Of a stretch of DNA of 35,271 bases, positions 16,375-24,688 are shown one piece after another (position 1 is the stretch's first letter; each line of letters begins with the position of its first letter). Made by a program: the position numbers and the translations under genes. The stretch is from Desulfobacteraceae bacterium CG2_30_51_40 (GTDB lineage: Bacteria > Desulfobacterota > DSM-4660 > Desulfatiglandales > Desulfatiglandaceae). The notes under the pieces were generated by a model. That model had not been told where the DNA came from. It made no database searches and saw nothing but the letters and a program-made list of their open reading frames with translations. The stretch is from the NCBI GenBank assembly GCA_001874005.1, contig MNYJ01000188.1, positions 1 to 35,271 of the forward strand, given 5' to 3'.

Positions 16375-18216
16375 ATGGAAAAAGAAGATATTGAAAACAA
16401 GGTATTGGACGCAACCGGAAAGGTTCCTTCGCAGCACGAACTAGAAAAGGAATTGAGTGAGTATCTTTCCAAGAAATATGGAAATCGCGTAAAAATCATA
16501 TCTCCGTTTGTTTTCCCCAGGAAGGAAGAGGCCGGAGTGGCCGGAGGCCCCGGTGTGGAAGATACCGGCCGGTCCCCGGCCTTCGATATGCTGCCTGAGG
16601 AAATGGAATCATACCTGGACAGTTACGTGGTGAAGCAGCATCAGGCAAAGGCCGTCCTCGCTACAAAGGTATGCACCCATTTTAACAGAAGCCGGCTTAC
16701 AAGGAGAATCTCCGGCAGGAAAAGATCAGCCGGGGTCGGAATGATCAAGAACAATGTCTTGATGATTGGCCCTACAGGAGTCGGCAAGACCTATATCGTG
16801 AAGCTAATTGCCCAGAAGATGGGTGTTCCGTTTGTAAAGGGAGATGCCACAAAATTCAGCGAGACAGGTTACGTGGGAGGCGATGTCGAGGACTTGATCC
16901 GGGATCTCCTATATGAGGCGAATGATAATGTCTCACTAGCCGAAAACGGTATTGTATATCTGGATGAAATAGACAAAATAGCCTCTTCGCAGAACATTAT
17001 AGGCCATGATGTCTCCAGAACCGGGGTACAGAGGGCCCTCTTAAAACCAATGGAGGAGACCGAGGTTGATCTGAAGGTCCCCCATGACCCAATTTCTCAG
17101 ATCCAGGCGATAGAACAGTATCGCAAGACCGGAAAGAGGGAGAAAAGGGTTATCAATACGAAAAATATCCTCTTTATAATGAGCGGTGCCTTCGGTGGTC
17201 TTGCGCCCATTATCAAGAAGAGGCTCCAAAGTCAGGGAATCGGATTTGAGGCCGATGTCAGGCCGACTGAAGTCCCCTGGGAGATACTGAAACAGGTGAC
17301 GGCCCAGGACCTGATTGAGTTCGGCTTCGAAACGGAATTTGTAGGCAGACTTCCCGTAGTGGTGGTGTTTGATGAACTCACCAGCGATGATCTGGTACAG
17401 ATACTCAAGAATCCGAATAACCCCATACTCATGAGCAAGAGGATGGATTTCAAGGCCTACGGCATTGATATCAGGTTTGAGGAAGGGGCACTTGCAGGAA
17501 TCGCGAAGCTTGCAGCCGCTGAAAAAACGGGAGCAAGGGGGCTTGTAAGCAGCATTGAGAGGGTGCTTGTGCCGTTTGAGAAAAAGCTTCCCTCAACTGC
17601 GATCTCCAGGTTTCTTGTAACCCCCGAGGTGGTGGCAAATCCTGTTGCTGAGCTGGCAAATCTGCTCTCAAATCCGGAAGGTCCTGAAATCGAAAGACGA
17701 TTCCGGGAGGCATCCGGAGAGGAATTAAACAGCATCAAGCAATATGTCCTCCAGAGGAGCGCAGACTTAGAGAAGAAGTCAGGGCTTAGGCTCTATGAAG
17801 CCAGGATTGATATAATCGCTTGGATGTGCATGGAGACCATTACCGACGTAAACACAGCCTGTGATGATTTCCGCCGGATGTATAAAGACATCAAGGATAA
17901 GGAGGAGAGTCTGCTTGCTGAGCTTGATCTGGCAGTTGTCTTCGAAGATGAGGCCATTGACGCTATAATACGTCAGGCTGTCAGTTCGAGTCAGGATGTA
18001 GCCCTGATCGTTGACCAGATTGCAAGAAGACTGGAGTATGGCCTTAAGCTTGTCAAGGATCGCTCGATGCTCGATAAATTTGTCCTGACAACCGAAGCGA
18101 TAGAGAATCCCGAGGCCTTCCTGAACGATCTCATAAAGCGCTTCTACAGGCAGAAGCCCTTATATCCGGAAAACGATGCGCTGGAGCGTGCTGAGGAGGC
18201 TGAACAGCAGGCATAG
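16375..18216 (+). CDS. ClpX-like AAA+ ATPase without zinc-binding domain
   Basis: Predicted hexameric protein unfoldase of 613 residues. Walker A is GPTGVGKT (132-139), Walker B IVYLDEID (193-200), and the arginine-bearing sensor GARGL is present. The substrate-gripping pore loop GYVG is intact, and so is the IGF tripeptide (289-291) used by ClpX to dock ClpP. Differences from classical ClpX (about 420 residues) are clear. The N-terminal four-cysteine zinc domain is replaced by a charged segment of about 75 residues, there is a charged insert after Walker B (QAIEQYRKTGKREKR), and about 180 extra C-terminal residues are mostly helical. No clpP or trigger-factor gene is adjacent. It is probably an accessory ClpX paralogue. 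AGGA lies six bases before the ATG. Confidence 0.85.
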   Translation: MEKEDIENKVLDATGKVPSQHELEKELSEYLSKKYGNRVKIISPFVFPRKEEAGVAGGPGVEDTGRSPAFDMLPEEMESYLDSYVVKQHQAKAVLATKVCTHFNRSRLTRRISGRKRSAGVGMIKNNVLMIGPTGVGKTYIVKLIAQKMGVPFVKGDATKFSETGYVGGDVEDLIRDLLYEANDNVSLAENGIVYLDEIDKIASSQNIIGHDVSRTGVQRALLKPMEETEVDLKVPHDPISQIQAIEQYRKTGKREKRVINTKNILFIMSGAFGGLAPIIKKRLQSQGIGFEADVRPTEVPWEILKQVTAQDLIEFGFETEFVGRLPVVVVFDELTSDDLVQILKNPNNPILMSKRMDFKAYGIDIRFEEGALAGIAKLAAAEKTGARGLVSSIERVLVPFEKKLPSTAISRFLVTPEVVANPVAELANLLSNPEGPEIERRFREASGEELNSIKQYVLQRSADLEKKSGLRLYEARIDIIAWMCMETITDVNTACDDFRRMYKDIKDKEESLLAELDLAVVFEDEAIDAIIRQAVSSSQDVALIVDQIARRLEYGLKLVKDRSMLDKFVLTTEAIENPEAFLNDLIKRFYRQKPLYPENDALERAEEAEQQA

Positions 18217-18233
18217 GTTCACTGGATTTTCAT

Positions 18234-18336
18234 ATGAAAATGCCTCTTCCCTTTACCCCTCCCCCTTGACGGGGGAGGGAAGGGTGGGGGTGATTTTCAT
18301 CTTTAGTTGTGCCACGTTCGGGCATGACCGTTAGTG
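18234..18336 (+). repeat. dispersed cassette repeat, copy C (G-rich core)
   Basis: The best-preserved copy: ATGAAAAT (18234-18241), core CCCCTCCCCCTTGACGGGGG followed by three further G-runs, ATTTTCAT (18293-18300), then GTTGTGCC, spacer, GGGCATG and GTTAGTG. It fills the gap between the ClpX-like gene and ahbC. Confidence 0.85.
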
Positions 18337-18417
18337 GTAAAGTTTGCCGCATGAACTTCGCTGCAAGATAATTAAAGGGCAGCAGGGACGCAGCTTTCAG
18401 CCCTAAAGGTGGATTAA

Positions 18418-19611
18418 ATGATAGGAATCTCAAAACTTTATTGCGGCACGGTAGAGGCATCGGACCCGCTACGTTACGGAAGAAGGTCAGGTGATCTTCC
18501 TTCCCATCTTCTGCAGTTTTCCATGGATAAAAAACCCGTGGTGGTGTGGAATGTTACAAAGGCCTGCAACCTCAACTGTATCCATTGCTATGCAGGGGCC
18601 GGAGCCGGAAGACCAGCGGTTGAGGAACTCTCCAATGAAGATGGAGTAAGGCTTATTGACGATCTAGCCTCCTTCGGGGTCCCCGTTATCTTGTTCTCAG
18701 GCGGAGAGCCCCTAATGAGACCCGATCTGAATGAGCTTGCAAGCTACGCGGTCGGCAAGGGCTTGAGGGCGGTTATTTCAACCAACGGTACCCTTATAAC
18801 AGAGCAAAGGGCCAGGGAACTTAAGGGCATCGGGCTGTCCTATGTAGGTGTGAGCCTTGACGGGCTTGAGGCTGTGAATGACCGTTTCAGAGGAAAAAGC
18901 GGGGCCTTTGCCCTGGCCATGAGGGGGATCAAAAACAGCATGGAGGCCGGACTCAAGGTCGGCCTTAGATTTACAATAAACAAACACAATGCCGAAGAGA
19001 TATCCAATATCTTTGACCTTCTCGAGAAATACAGAATTCCGAGGGTCTGTTTCTATCACCTGGTCTATGCCGGCAGGGGCTCTCAGATGATTGACCAGGA
19101 TCTAAGCCTTGATGAGACAAGGGGTGCGGTTGATTTGATAATGGACCGTACCCGCCTTCTCCATGAAAAGGGATTCCCGGTAGAGGTTCTTACGGTGGAT
19201 AACCATGCGGACGGCCCTTATCTCTACATGAAAATGTTGAAGGAAGGTAATCCCAAGGCAGGAGAGGTTTTTGAACTTCTTAAGATGAACGAGGGGAACA
19301 GCTCGGGAAGAGGCATAGGATGCGTGAGCTGGGATGGTTCCGTGCATGCCGACCAGTTCTGGCGCCACCTGAGCTTCGGGAACGTCGTTGAAAGACCTTT
19401 CAGCGAGATATGGCAGGATATCTCACATCCGGTCATGGCCAGGCTCAAGGACAGGAAAAAATATGTTAAGGGGCGCTGCGCTGAGTGCAGATGGCTTTCT
19501 ATATGCGGAGGCAATTTCAGGGTGAGGGCCGAAGCGGTTACAGGGGATCTGTGGGCCCCCGATCCGGCCTGCTATCTGACGGATGATGAGATAAAGGGGG
19601 AGAAGATTTGA
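18418..19611 (+). CDS. ahbC: 12,18-didecarboxysiroheme deacetylase AhbC (radical SAM)
   Basis: Removes the two acetate side chains of didecarboxysiroheme to give iron-coproporphyrin III in the siroheme-dependent heme pathway. The 397-residue protein begins [20 protein letters not shown], which I recognise as the AhbC N-terminus. The radical SAM cluster motif is C50-x3-C54-x2-C57 (CNLNCIHC), with GGEPL and a C-terminal cysteine-rich SPASM-like region ([20 protein letters not shown]). AAGGTGG precedes the ATG. The stop overlaps the hemB start (TGATG). It is first in a tightly overlapping heme operon. Confidence 0.9.
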   Translation: MIGISKLYCGTVEASDPLRYGRRSGDLPSHLLQFSMDKKPVVVWNVTKACNLNCIHCYAGAGAGRPAVEELSNEDGVRLIDDLASFGVPVILFSGGEPLMRPDLNELASYAVGKGLRAVISTNGTLITEQRARELKGIGLSYVGVSLDGLEAVNDRFRGKSGAFALAMRGIKNSMEAGLKVGLRFTINKHNAEEISNIFDLLEKYRIPRVCFYHLVYAGRGSQMIDQDLSLDETRGAVDLIMDRTRLLHEKGFPVEVLTVDNHADGPYLYMKMLKEGNPKAGEVFELLKMNEGNSSGRGIGCVSWDGSVHADQFWRHLSFGNVVERPFSEIWQDISHPVMARLKDRKKYVKGRCAECRWLSICGGNFRVRAEAVTGDLWAPDPACYLTDDEIKGEKI

Positions 19612-20576
19612 TGCTGATTAGACCTCGCAGGCTTAGAAGGACGGCGGCCGTAAGAGACATGGTAAGGGAGACGAAGGTTTCGCCTGATGACTTTATCGCA
19701 CCTCTATTTGTAGCCCACGGAAGAGGCATAAAGGAGCCGATCGCCTCCCTGCCGGGCCAGTTCAGGTTCTCTCCTGATACGGTTTCAGAGGAGGTGAAGG
19801 AAATCCATGCCCTTGGTATCCCCTCTGTAATACTTTTCGGACTGCCTGACAGCAAGGACGAATCGGGAAGCCGCTCATGGGCCGATGACGGTGTCGTTCA
19901 GATGGCCATAAAAAAGATCAAGGATAAGGTCCCCTCGATGGTGGTGATAACCGATGTCTGCCTTTGCGAATACACCAGCCACGGCCACTGCGGAATACTT
20001 AAGGGAGAAACGGTTGACAACGACGAAACAATTGAGCTTCTGGCCAGACAGGCCGTTTCCCATGCCAAGGCCGGCGCCGACATGGTGGCCCCTTCCGATA
20101 TGATGGACGGCCGGATAGGAGCGGTGCGCCAGGAGCTGGATACAGAGGGGTATCAAGATACTGCGGTGATGGCCTATTCGGCCAAATACGCTTCGGGGTT
20201 CTACGGACCCTTTCGGGATGCAGCGGATTCCGCCCCTCAATTCGGAGACAGGTCTTCCTATCAGATGGACCCGGCAAACGCAAGGGAGGCGCTCCGTGAG
20301 ATAAGGCTGGACATTGAGGAAGGGGCCGACATCGTCATGGTGAAACCCGCGCTGGCATATCTAGATATCATAAGAGCAGCCCGGCAGGAGACGCTTCTGC
20401 CCCTTGCCGCCTATAACGTGAGCGGAGAATACGCTATGGTGAAGGCCGCGGCACGGAACGGATGGATAGACGGGAAAAGGGTGATGCTTGAAATCCTTAC
20501 AGCGATAAGGCGGGCCGGGGCTGATATCATCCTTACATATTTTGCCAAAGAGGCGGCCAGGGAGCTGAGAGCATGA
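19611..20576 (+). CDS. hemB: delta-aminolevulinic acid dehydratase (porphobilinogen synthase)
   Basis: Condenses two 5-aminolevulinate molecules to porphobilinogen. The 321-residue protein has the zinc-site cysteines C117, C119 and C127 ([11 protein letters not shown]) and the two Schiff-base lysines K192 (AYSAKYAS) and K245 (MVKPAL). ATG 19611, with GGGGGAG upstream, is preferred over the in-frame TTG three bases earlier. It overlaps ahbC by one base and ahbD by four (ATGA). Its position between the two radical SAM genes couples the early tetrapyrrole supply step to the final heme steps. Confidence 0.97.
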   Translation: MLIRPRRLRRTAAVRDMVRETKVSPDDFIAPLFVAHGRGIKEPIASLPGQFRFSPDTVSEEVKEIHALGIPSVILFGLPDSKDESGSRSWADDGVVQMAIKKIKDKVPSMVVITDVCLCEYTSHGHCGILKGETVDNDETIELLARQAVSHAKAGADMVAPSDMMDGRIGAVRQELDTEGYQDTAVMAYSAKYASGFYGPFRDAADSAPQFGDRSSYQMDPANAREALREIRLDIEEGADIVMVKPALAYLDIIRAARQETLLPLAAYNVSGEYAMVKAAARNGWIDGKRVMLEILTAIRRAGADIILTYFAKEAARELRA

Positions 20577-21694
20577 AGGAAAAGGGTGTGGCGGCAAGTC
20601 CCGGACCTCATCAGCCCAGGCTTGTTGCCTGGGAGATCACGAGGAGATGCAATCTCAATTGCGTCCACTGCAGGGCATCCGCCGAGAGAGGCCCCTATGA
20701 GGGCGAGCTTGACCACGGCAGAAGTCTTAAAATCCTTGACGAGATAGCCCGCATCGGCAATCCCATAGTTATCCTTACAGGCGGAGAGCCCCTCTTGAGG
20801 GAGGATGTCTTTGATCTGGCAAGGCACGGGGCATCTCTGGGCCACAGGATGGTCATGGCCACAAATGGAACCCTTCTTGACGGAGGCATCGCAACGAAAA
20901 TCAAGGAATCCGGAATTCAAAGGGTGAGCATTTCCATTGACGGTAAAGGAGCCGCCGAACATGACTCCTTTAGGCGGGTGACCGGCGCATTCGACGGTGC
21001 GCTTGCCGGCATAGAGTGCCTCAAGAGGGAGGGAGTAGAGTTCCAGATAAACACTACTGTTACCAGGCACAATGTATCGAGCATCCATTCCATAATGGAG
21101 CTTGCGGTCAGGCTTGGTGCCGCAGCCCACCACCTCTTTCTACTTGTTCCCACGGGGAGGGCAAGGGAGATGTCCTCACAGGAGATAGACGCGCAGGACT
21201 ATGAAAGACTTCTCACCTGGCTTTGCAGCGTGAGGGACCAAGTCCCCATACATGTCAAGGCCACCTGCGCCCCGCACTATTACAGGATTCTAAGGCAAGA
21301 GGCACACAGGAAAGGGGAGAGCGTCACATTTGAAAAATACGGTCTCGATGCAGTGAGTCGCGGATGCCTTGGCGGAACTTCTTTCTGCTTCATATCATAC
21401 GACGGGATAGTCCAGCCTTGCGGGTACCTGGAACTTAACTGCGGAGACCTAAGAAAATCCTCCTTTGATGAGGTCTGGATGGGATCAAAGATATTCAACA
21501 GACTTCGCAATTATGATGAATATAAGGGAAAATGCGGTGTCTGCGAGTACCTGCGTGTCTGCGGAGGATGCCGGGCCAGGGCGTTTGAGTCAACAGGCGA
21601 TTACATGGCTAGCGAGCCCCTATGCGCCTATATCCCAAAAGGAAAAGCAAATGTGGAAAGTAACCTCAAGGGTATGAATGGACCAATTAGATAA
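20573..21694 (+). CDS. ahbD: heme b synthase AhbD (radical SAM/SPASM)
   Basis: Oxidatively decarboxylates the two propionates of iron-coproporphyrin III to vinyl groups, giving heme b. The 373-residue protein opens [19 protein letters not shown], typical of AhbD, with cluster cysteines C26, C30 and C33. GGEPLLRED follows, and the C-terminal SPASM region has several cysteines ([20 protein letters not shown] and a later LCAY) for an auxiliary [4Fe-4S] cluster. It overlaps hemB by four bases and the siroheme decarboxylase gene by 17. Confidence 0.9.
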   Translation: MKEKGVAASPGPHQPRLVAWEITRRCNLNCVHCRASAERGPYEGELDHGRSLKILDEIARIGNPIVILTGGEPLLREDVFDLARHGASLGHRMVMATNGTLLDGGIATKIKESGIQRVSISIDGKGAAEHDSFRRVTGAFDGALAGIECLKREGVEFQINTTVTRHNVSSIHSIMELAVRLGAAAHHLFLLVPTGRAREMSSQEIDAQDYERLLTWLCSVRDQVPIHVKATCAPHYYRILRQEAHRKGESVTFEKYGLDAVSRGCLGGTSFCFISYDGIVQPCGYLELNCGDLRKSSFDEVWMGSKIFNRLRNYDEYKGKCGVCEYLRVCGGCRARAFESTGDYMASEPLCAYIPKGKANVESNLKGMNGPIR

Positions 21695-22124
21695 AGGAAT
21701 CCTTAATGAGATTCAGTCCGACTTTCCCATCTCGGAGCGGCCTTATAGGGAGATAGCTGCGCGGCTGGGACTGGAAGAGGATGAGGTAATAAGGCGTGTC
21801 GGCACCCTCAAGGCAGAGGGAGTGATTAGGCGTATCGGGGCGAGCTTTAATTCCAGGCGCCTCAGTTTTTCATCGACCCTCTGCGCCGCCCGGGTTCCTG
21901 AAGACCGGATCAGAGAGTTTGTTTCGGTAGTAAATGAATACCAGGGTGTGACACATAATTACCGCAGAAATGGAACATATAACATCTGGTTTACATTGAT
22001 TGCCAGAGACCGTGAGAGAGTATCAGCGATACTGGAAGAGATAGCGTTAAGGACCCGCATAAGCTACATATTAGATCTCCCTGCGGTAAGGACATTCAAG
22101 ATAAAGGTGGATTTTGAAGTCTAA
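21678..22124 (+). CDS. ahbB: siroheme decarboxylase subunit (Lrp/AsnC-like fold)
   Basis: Subunit of the enzyme that decarboxylates siroheme to 12,18-didecarboxysiroheme, the first step of the alternative heme pathway. The 148-residue protein looks like an AsnC/Lrp regulator: an N-terminal helix-turn-helix ([37 protein letters not shown]), then an alpha-beta domain with THNYRRNGTYNIWFTLIA, a stretch characteristic of the Ahb/Nir decarboxylases. Only one subunit gene is present here although AhbA and AhbB usually form a heterodimer, so the A/B assignment is uncertain. The partner may be elsewhere. A true regulator is possible but less likely given the neighbours. Confidence 0.75.
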   Translation: MDQLDKGILNEIQSDFPISERPYREIAARLGLEEDEVIRRVGTLKAEGVIRRIGASFNSRRLSFSSTLCAARVPEDRIREFVSVVNEYQGVTHNYRRNGTYNIWFTLIARDRERVSAILEEIALRTRISYILDLPAVRTFKIKVDFEV

Positions 22125-22146
22125 CAGGGCCTTTAAAAAGCGGCTG

Positions 22147-22431
22147 TCAACGCCCATTCACCTCACTGAATTCATCCATAAGGGCAGCCTTTTCTCCTTC
22201 ACTCATCTTACCCAGCCGTACCAACAGGTCCGCTATCCCGGCATCACGCAGTACCTTTATTGAGACAATGGAACGGTTGGATTTACCGTGGGTGCTGAAA
22301 AAGGTATAATTCATGGATGGGCTTGTTTTGTCCAGAAAACTGACGGTGCCTCCGACAAATATGACGTGATAATACAGCATCCCATAAATACAAGCCGATG
22401 TAATTGCAAGAAAAAAGAATTTTTTGAGCAT
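22147..22431 (-). CDS. small membrane-anchored hypothetical protein
   Basis: A 94-residue protein with one N-terminal membrane segment (LKKFFFLAITSACIYGMLYY) that is either an uncleaved anchor or a signal peptide. A polar region follows (GKSNRSIVSIKVLRDAGIAD) and a helical acidic end (EGEKAALMDEFSEVNGR). AAGG lies upstream but at wide spacing. It converges on the heme operon, 22 bp from its end, with no terminator hairpin between. I do not recognise the family. Confidence 0.55.
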   Translation of the reverse strand: MLKKFFFLAITSACIYGMLYYHVIFVGGTVSFLDKTSPSMNYTFFSTHGKSNRSIVSIKVLRDAGIADLLVRLGKMSEGEKAALMDEFSEVNGR

Positions 22432-22680
22432 ATTTTCAGAACCTTAAATATTAGTTTCTCCTTCCCCGTTACCAGAGGAAGGGATAGGGGCCGCAATATT
22501 ATCTTTCGATCAAAAAATAATGCACTTTCAATGTGTTGTCAACTGCACTTTCCTCTCTTGGGACAAGGCTTATACCTCATCATGATGGGATGAAATTAAA
22601 TCATGAGGCCGGATGAAAAGCAGTTACAGGAGAAAACAGATGGAACATTCTTACAAGAATTGATCTGAAGGATTAGCAGG
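22432..22680. other. intergenic stretch without recognised feature
   Basis: About 250 bp with a short CCTTCCCCGTTACC..GGAAGGGA inverted motif near 22463-22486 and several stop codons in every frame. I see no gene, RNA or convincing promoter. It presumably contains the upstream control of the minus-strand small protein gene. Confidence 0.4.
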
Positions 22681-22830
22681 GTGTTGAAAAACCGCTGTTG
22701 AGAGGCTGAGGGAAAATGCCAAGACGCAGAGCTTGCGATATCCCTCGGAACGAGAAACAGTTAGACGTAATACGCAGTGAAAAGGGATGAGCAAAACGCA
22801 GCAGATGGACGTTTTTTAACGGCCTGTTAA
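22681..22830 (+). repeat. third dispersed repeat family, copy c (longest)
   Basis: Starts GTGTTGAAAAACCGCTGTT and ends ACGTTTTTTAACGGCCTGTTAA, which are imperfect inverted repeats of each other. Between them the blocks GGAAAATGCC, GCTTGCGATATCCC, CGCAGTGAAAAGGGATGAGC and AACGCAGCAGATGG follow in the same order as at 10645. Confidence 0.75.
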
Positions 22831-22851
22831 CTCATTCATATCGAAACGGAA

Positions 22852-22998
22852 GTATCGGCTCAATAAAGTGGGGAGACTGTTTTCGCCGCGATATTTCTGG
22901 ATTCCGGCTTTCGCGGGAATAACAAATAGTCGGCTTGTTCGATCTTTCCGGCGAAAGCCGGAATCCAGTGGTTTTACCCCCAATTATTGAGCTGATAC
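22852..22998. repeat. nested palindromic repeat
   Basis: Outer arms are GTATCGGCTCAATAAAGTGG and on to 22873, pairing with 22977-22998 (ending ATTATTGAGCTGATAC). Inner arms are CTGGATTCCGGCTTTCGCGG (22897 on) and CCGGCGAAAGCCGGAATCCA (22948 on). The inner pair is the kind of GGATTCCGG..CCGGAATCC intergenic repeat found in many bacterial genomes. The structure ends 42 bp before the DsrE-like gene. Confidence 0.75.
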
Positions 22999-23039
22999 AA
23001 ACAGCACTCATCAAACTCAAATAGAAAGGAATGGAGACC

Positions 23040-23411
23040 ATGGGTGAAGAAAACAGGAAGCTTATGTTTATAGTCACTAGTGCGGAGGAACAGCCCGAGA
23101 GGGCAACCATCCCGTTTGTGCTGGCGAATGCCGCACTGGCAATGGATTCAGAGGCAACGGTCGTCTTGCAGACCATGGGGGTTTATCTTGCCATGAAAAA
23201 TTACGCAAGGCACGTACATGCCTCAGGATTTTCTCCCTTGCAAGACCTTATTGAGATGTTCCTTGAGCAGGGCGGAAAGCTCTGGGTTTGCGAGCCCTGC
23301 ATCAAGGCGAGGCAGATATCACAGGATGAACTCATAGAGGGGGCTACCATAGTTGCGGGGGCATCCCTTGTGGATGCAATGCTTGACGCAAAGAATGTGG
23401 CGGTTTATTAA
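23040..23411 (+). CDS. DsrE/DsrF-like family protein
   Basis: Small cytoplasmic protein of 123 residues with the DsrE-like alternating alpha-beta pattern (KLMFIVTSAEEQPERATIPF, then EATVVLQTMGVYLAM). A conserved-looking C84-x2-C87 lies in WVCEPCIKARQI. Members act in sulfur transfer or as small redox or binding proteins. This one lacks the neighbouring dsr or tus genes, so its role is open. ATG 23040 is chosen because the in-frame ATG at 23031 directly abuts the AAAGGA site, leaving no spacer. Confidence 0.75.
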   Translation: MGEENRKLMFIVTSAEEQPERATIPFVLANAALAMDSEATVVLQTMGVYLAMKNYARHVHASGFSPLQDLIEMFLEQGGKLWVCEPCIKARQISQDELIEGATIVAGASLVDAMLDAKNVAVY

Positions 23412-23539
23412 TTAAAACTTGCGACTCTTTTTTTGTCTGCACCGAAACACACTCAGGCATACTTCGAGGGCAGAGGTAAATAAAAGAGACCGTATCCGGC
23501 GCCTTAACCCTGCGTAAAAGGCATTCAGGAGGAGCTGAA

Positions 23540-24688
23540 ATGGGCACCAATAACTTGATCTTTCTTGAGGTTATAGAGTGGTTTGATCAGGCAGGCGATG
23601 AGCTGGTTCACAGGATTCCGGAGACAGGCTCGGGGGAGATAAAGTTCGGGGCCCAGCTCATAGTGCGTGAGAGTCAGGCGGCGGTTTTGTTTTACAACGG
23701 TAAAGCCCTGGACGCCTTTGCCGCCGGACGTCATACCATCAGGACGGCCAACATACCGCTGCTCAATAAGGTCATTGCCATTCCATGGGGGCTCACAAGC
23801 CCCCTCAGGGCCGAGGTGTATTTTGTAAGTCTCAAACTCTTCCCCAATCTCAAATGGGGAACAAGAGACCCCGTGGCCTTCAAGGATTCGAAGTTGGGCC
23901 TTATAAGGCTGAGGGCACATGGCGTCTTCAGCCTCAGGGTGGTTCAACCGGTGCTCTTTATCAACACCCTGGTCGGCACCATGGGGCGTTACAGCACCTT
24001 TGAGATACAGGATTACTTGAGGGACGTCCTGGTCTCAAGGCTTAACGATTATCTCGGCCAGAAGGGCGACAGCATTATTACGCTTCCGGGCAGATATGAT
24101 GAATTTGCAACGGGATTGAAGGAACGTCTCCGCGATGACTTTATTGGCATGGGTCTGCTACTGGATAATCTCTATATAACTGCAATCACGCCTCCATCCG
24201 ACGTTCAGAAGGCCATTGACGACAAGAGCAGGCTTAACGTTATTGAGGATCTCGACAGGCTATTGAAGCTGAAGGCAGCAATGGCAATGGAAAAGGCATC
24301 CGAGTCGCAAGGTGAAGCCGGCAGCGGGATGGGCCTTGGACTTGGTCTTATGCTTCCTTCCATGTTTGCGGGTCTTTTCGGTAAGGCAGGTACTCAGACC
24401 GGGGTTTTTCCTGCAAAGGCGGTATGCCCTGAGTGCGGATATGAGATTCCTTCGGATGCAAGGTTCTGCCCTTATTGCGGTCACCAGCAGGTCGTGTTTA
24501 AAAAATGCTCCTATTGCGGGAAGAACCTTCCCCCGAACGCCACGTTCTGCCCCAGGTGCGGGAAAAGCGTTGAAGAAAAGAAACCTGCGCGTGTATGCAC
24601 AAAATGCGGTGAGGCGAATCTGCCCGACTCTGTTTTCTGCAATCGCTGCGGCGAGAAGCTCTCTGAAGATGGGATGGAGGGTAACTGA
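23540..24688 (+). CDS. SPFH-domain protein with three C-terminal zinc ribbons
   Basis: A 382-residue membrane-associated scaffold-type protein. Residues 1-240 form an SPFH/virion-core-like domain (starting LEVIEWFDQAGDELVHRIPE, with ESQAAVLFYNGKALDAFAAG). A Gly/Leu-rich hydrophobic patch (GMGLGLGLMLPSMFAGLFG, about 259-278) follows that could touch the membrane. From about 296 three four-cysteine ribbons follow in tandem (CPECG/CPYCG, CSYCG/CPRCG, CTKCG/CNRCG). AGGAGGAG precedes the ATG. Related SPFH proteins such as Bacillus YdjI act with PspA-like partners at stressed membranes; that link is inference. It overlaps the next gene by 20 bp. Confidence 0.85.
   Translation: MGTNNLIFLEVIEWFDQAGDELVHRIPETGSGEIKFGAQLIVRESQAAVLFYNGKALDAFAAGRHTIRTANIPLLNKVIAIPWGLTSPLRAEVYFVSLKLFPNLKWGTRDPVAFKDSKLGLIRLRAHGVFSLRVVQPVLFINTLVGTMGRYSTFEIQDYLRDVLVSRLNDYLGQKGDSIITLPGRYDEFATGLKERLRDDFIGMGLLLDNLYITAITPPSDVQKAIDDKSRLNVIEDLDRLLKLKAAMAMEKASESQGEAGSGMGLGLGLMLPSMFAGLFGKAGTQTGVFPAKAVCPECGYEIPSDARFCPYCGHQQVVFKKCSYCGKNLPPNATFCPRCGKSVEEKKPARVCTKCGEANLPDSVFCNRCGEKLSEDGMEGN

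Noticed and set aside
8699-18336. CRISPR array from the recurring G-rich and hairpin units
   Set aside because: Copies are kilobases apart, with no regular spacing, no spacers and no cas genes.
22602-22667. 21-codon ORF upstream of the third-family repeat copy c
   Set aside because: Too short, without SD or recognisable sequence.
24312-24668. Long in-frame extension of the 392-residue zinc-ribbon gene back into the SPFH gene
   Set aside because: It lies in a different frame over the cysteine-ribbon coding part of the SPFH gene, shows no domain, and ATG 24669 already gives a full N-terminal ribbon.
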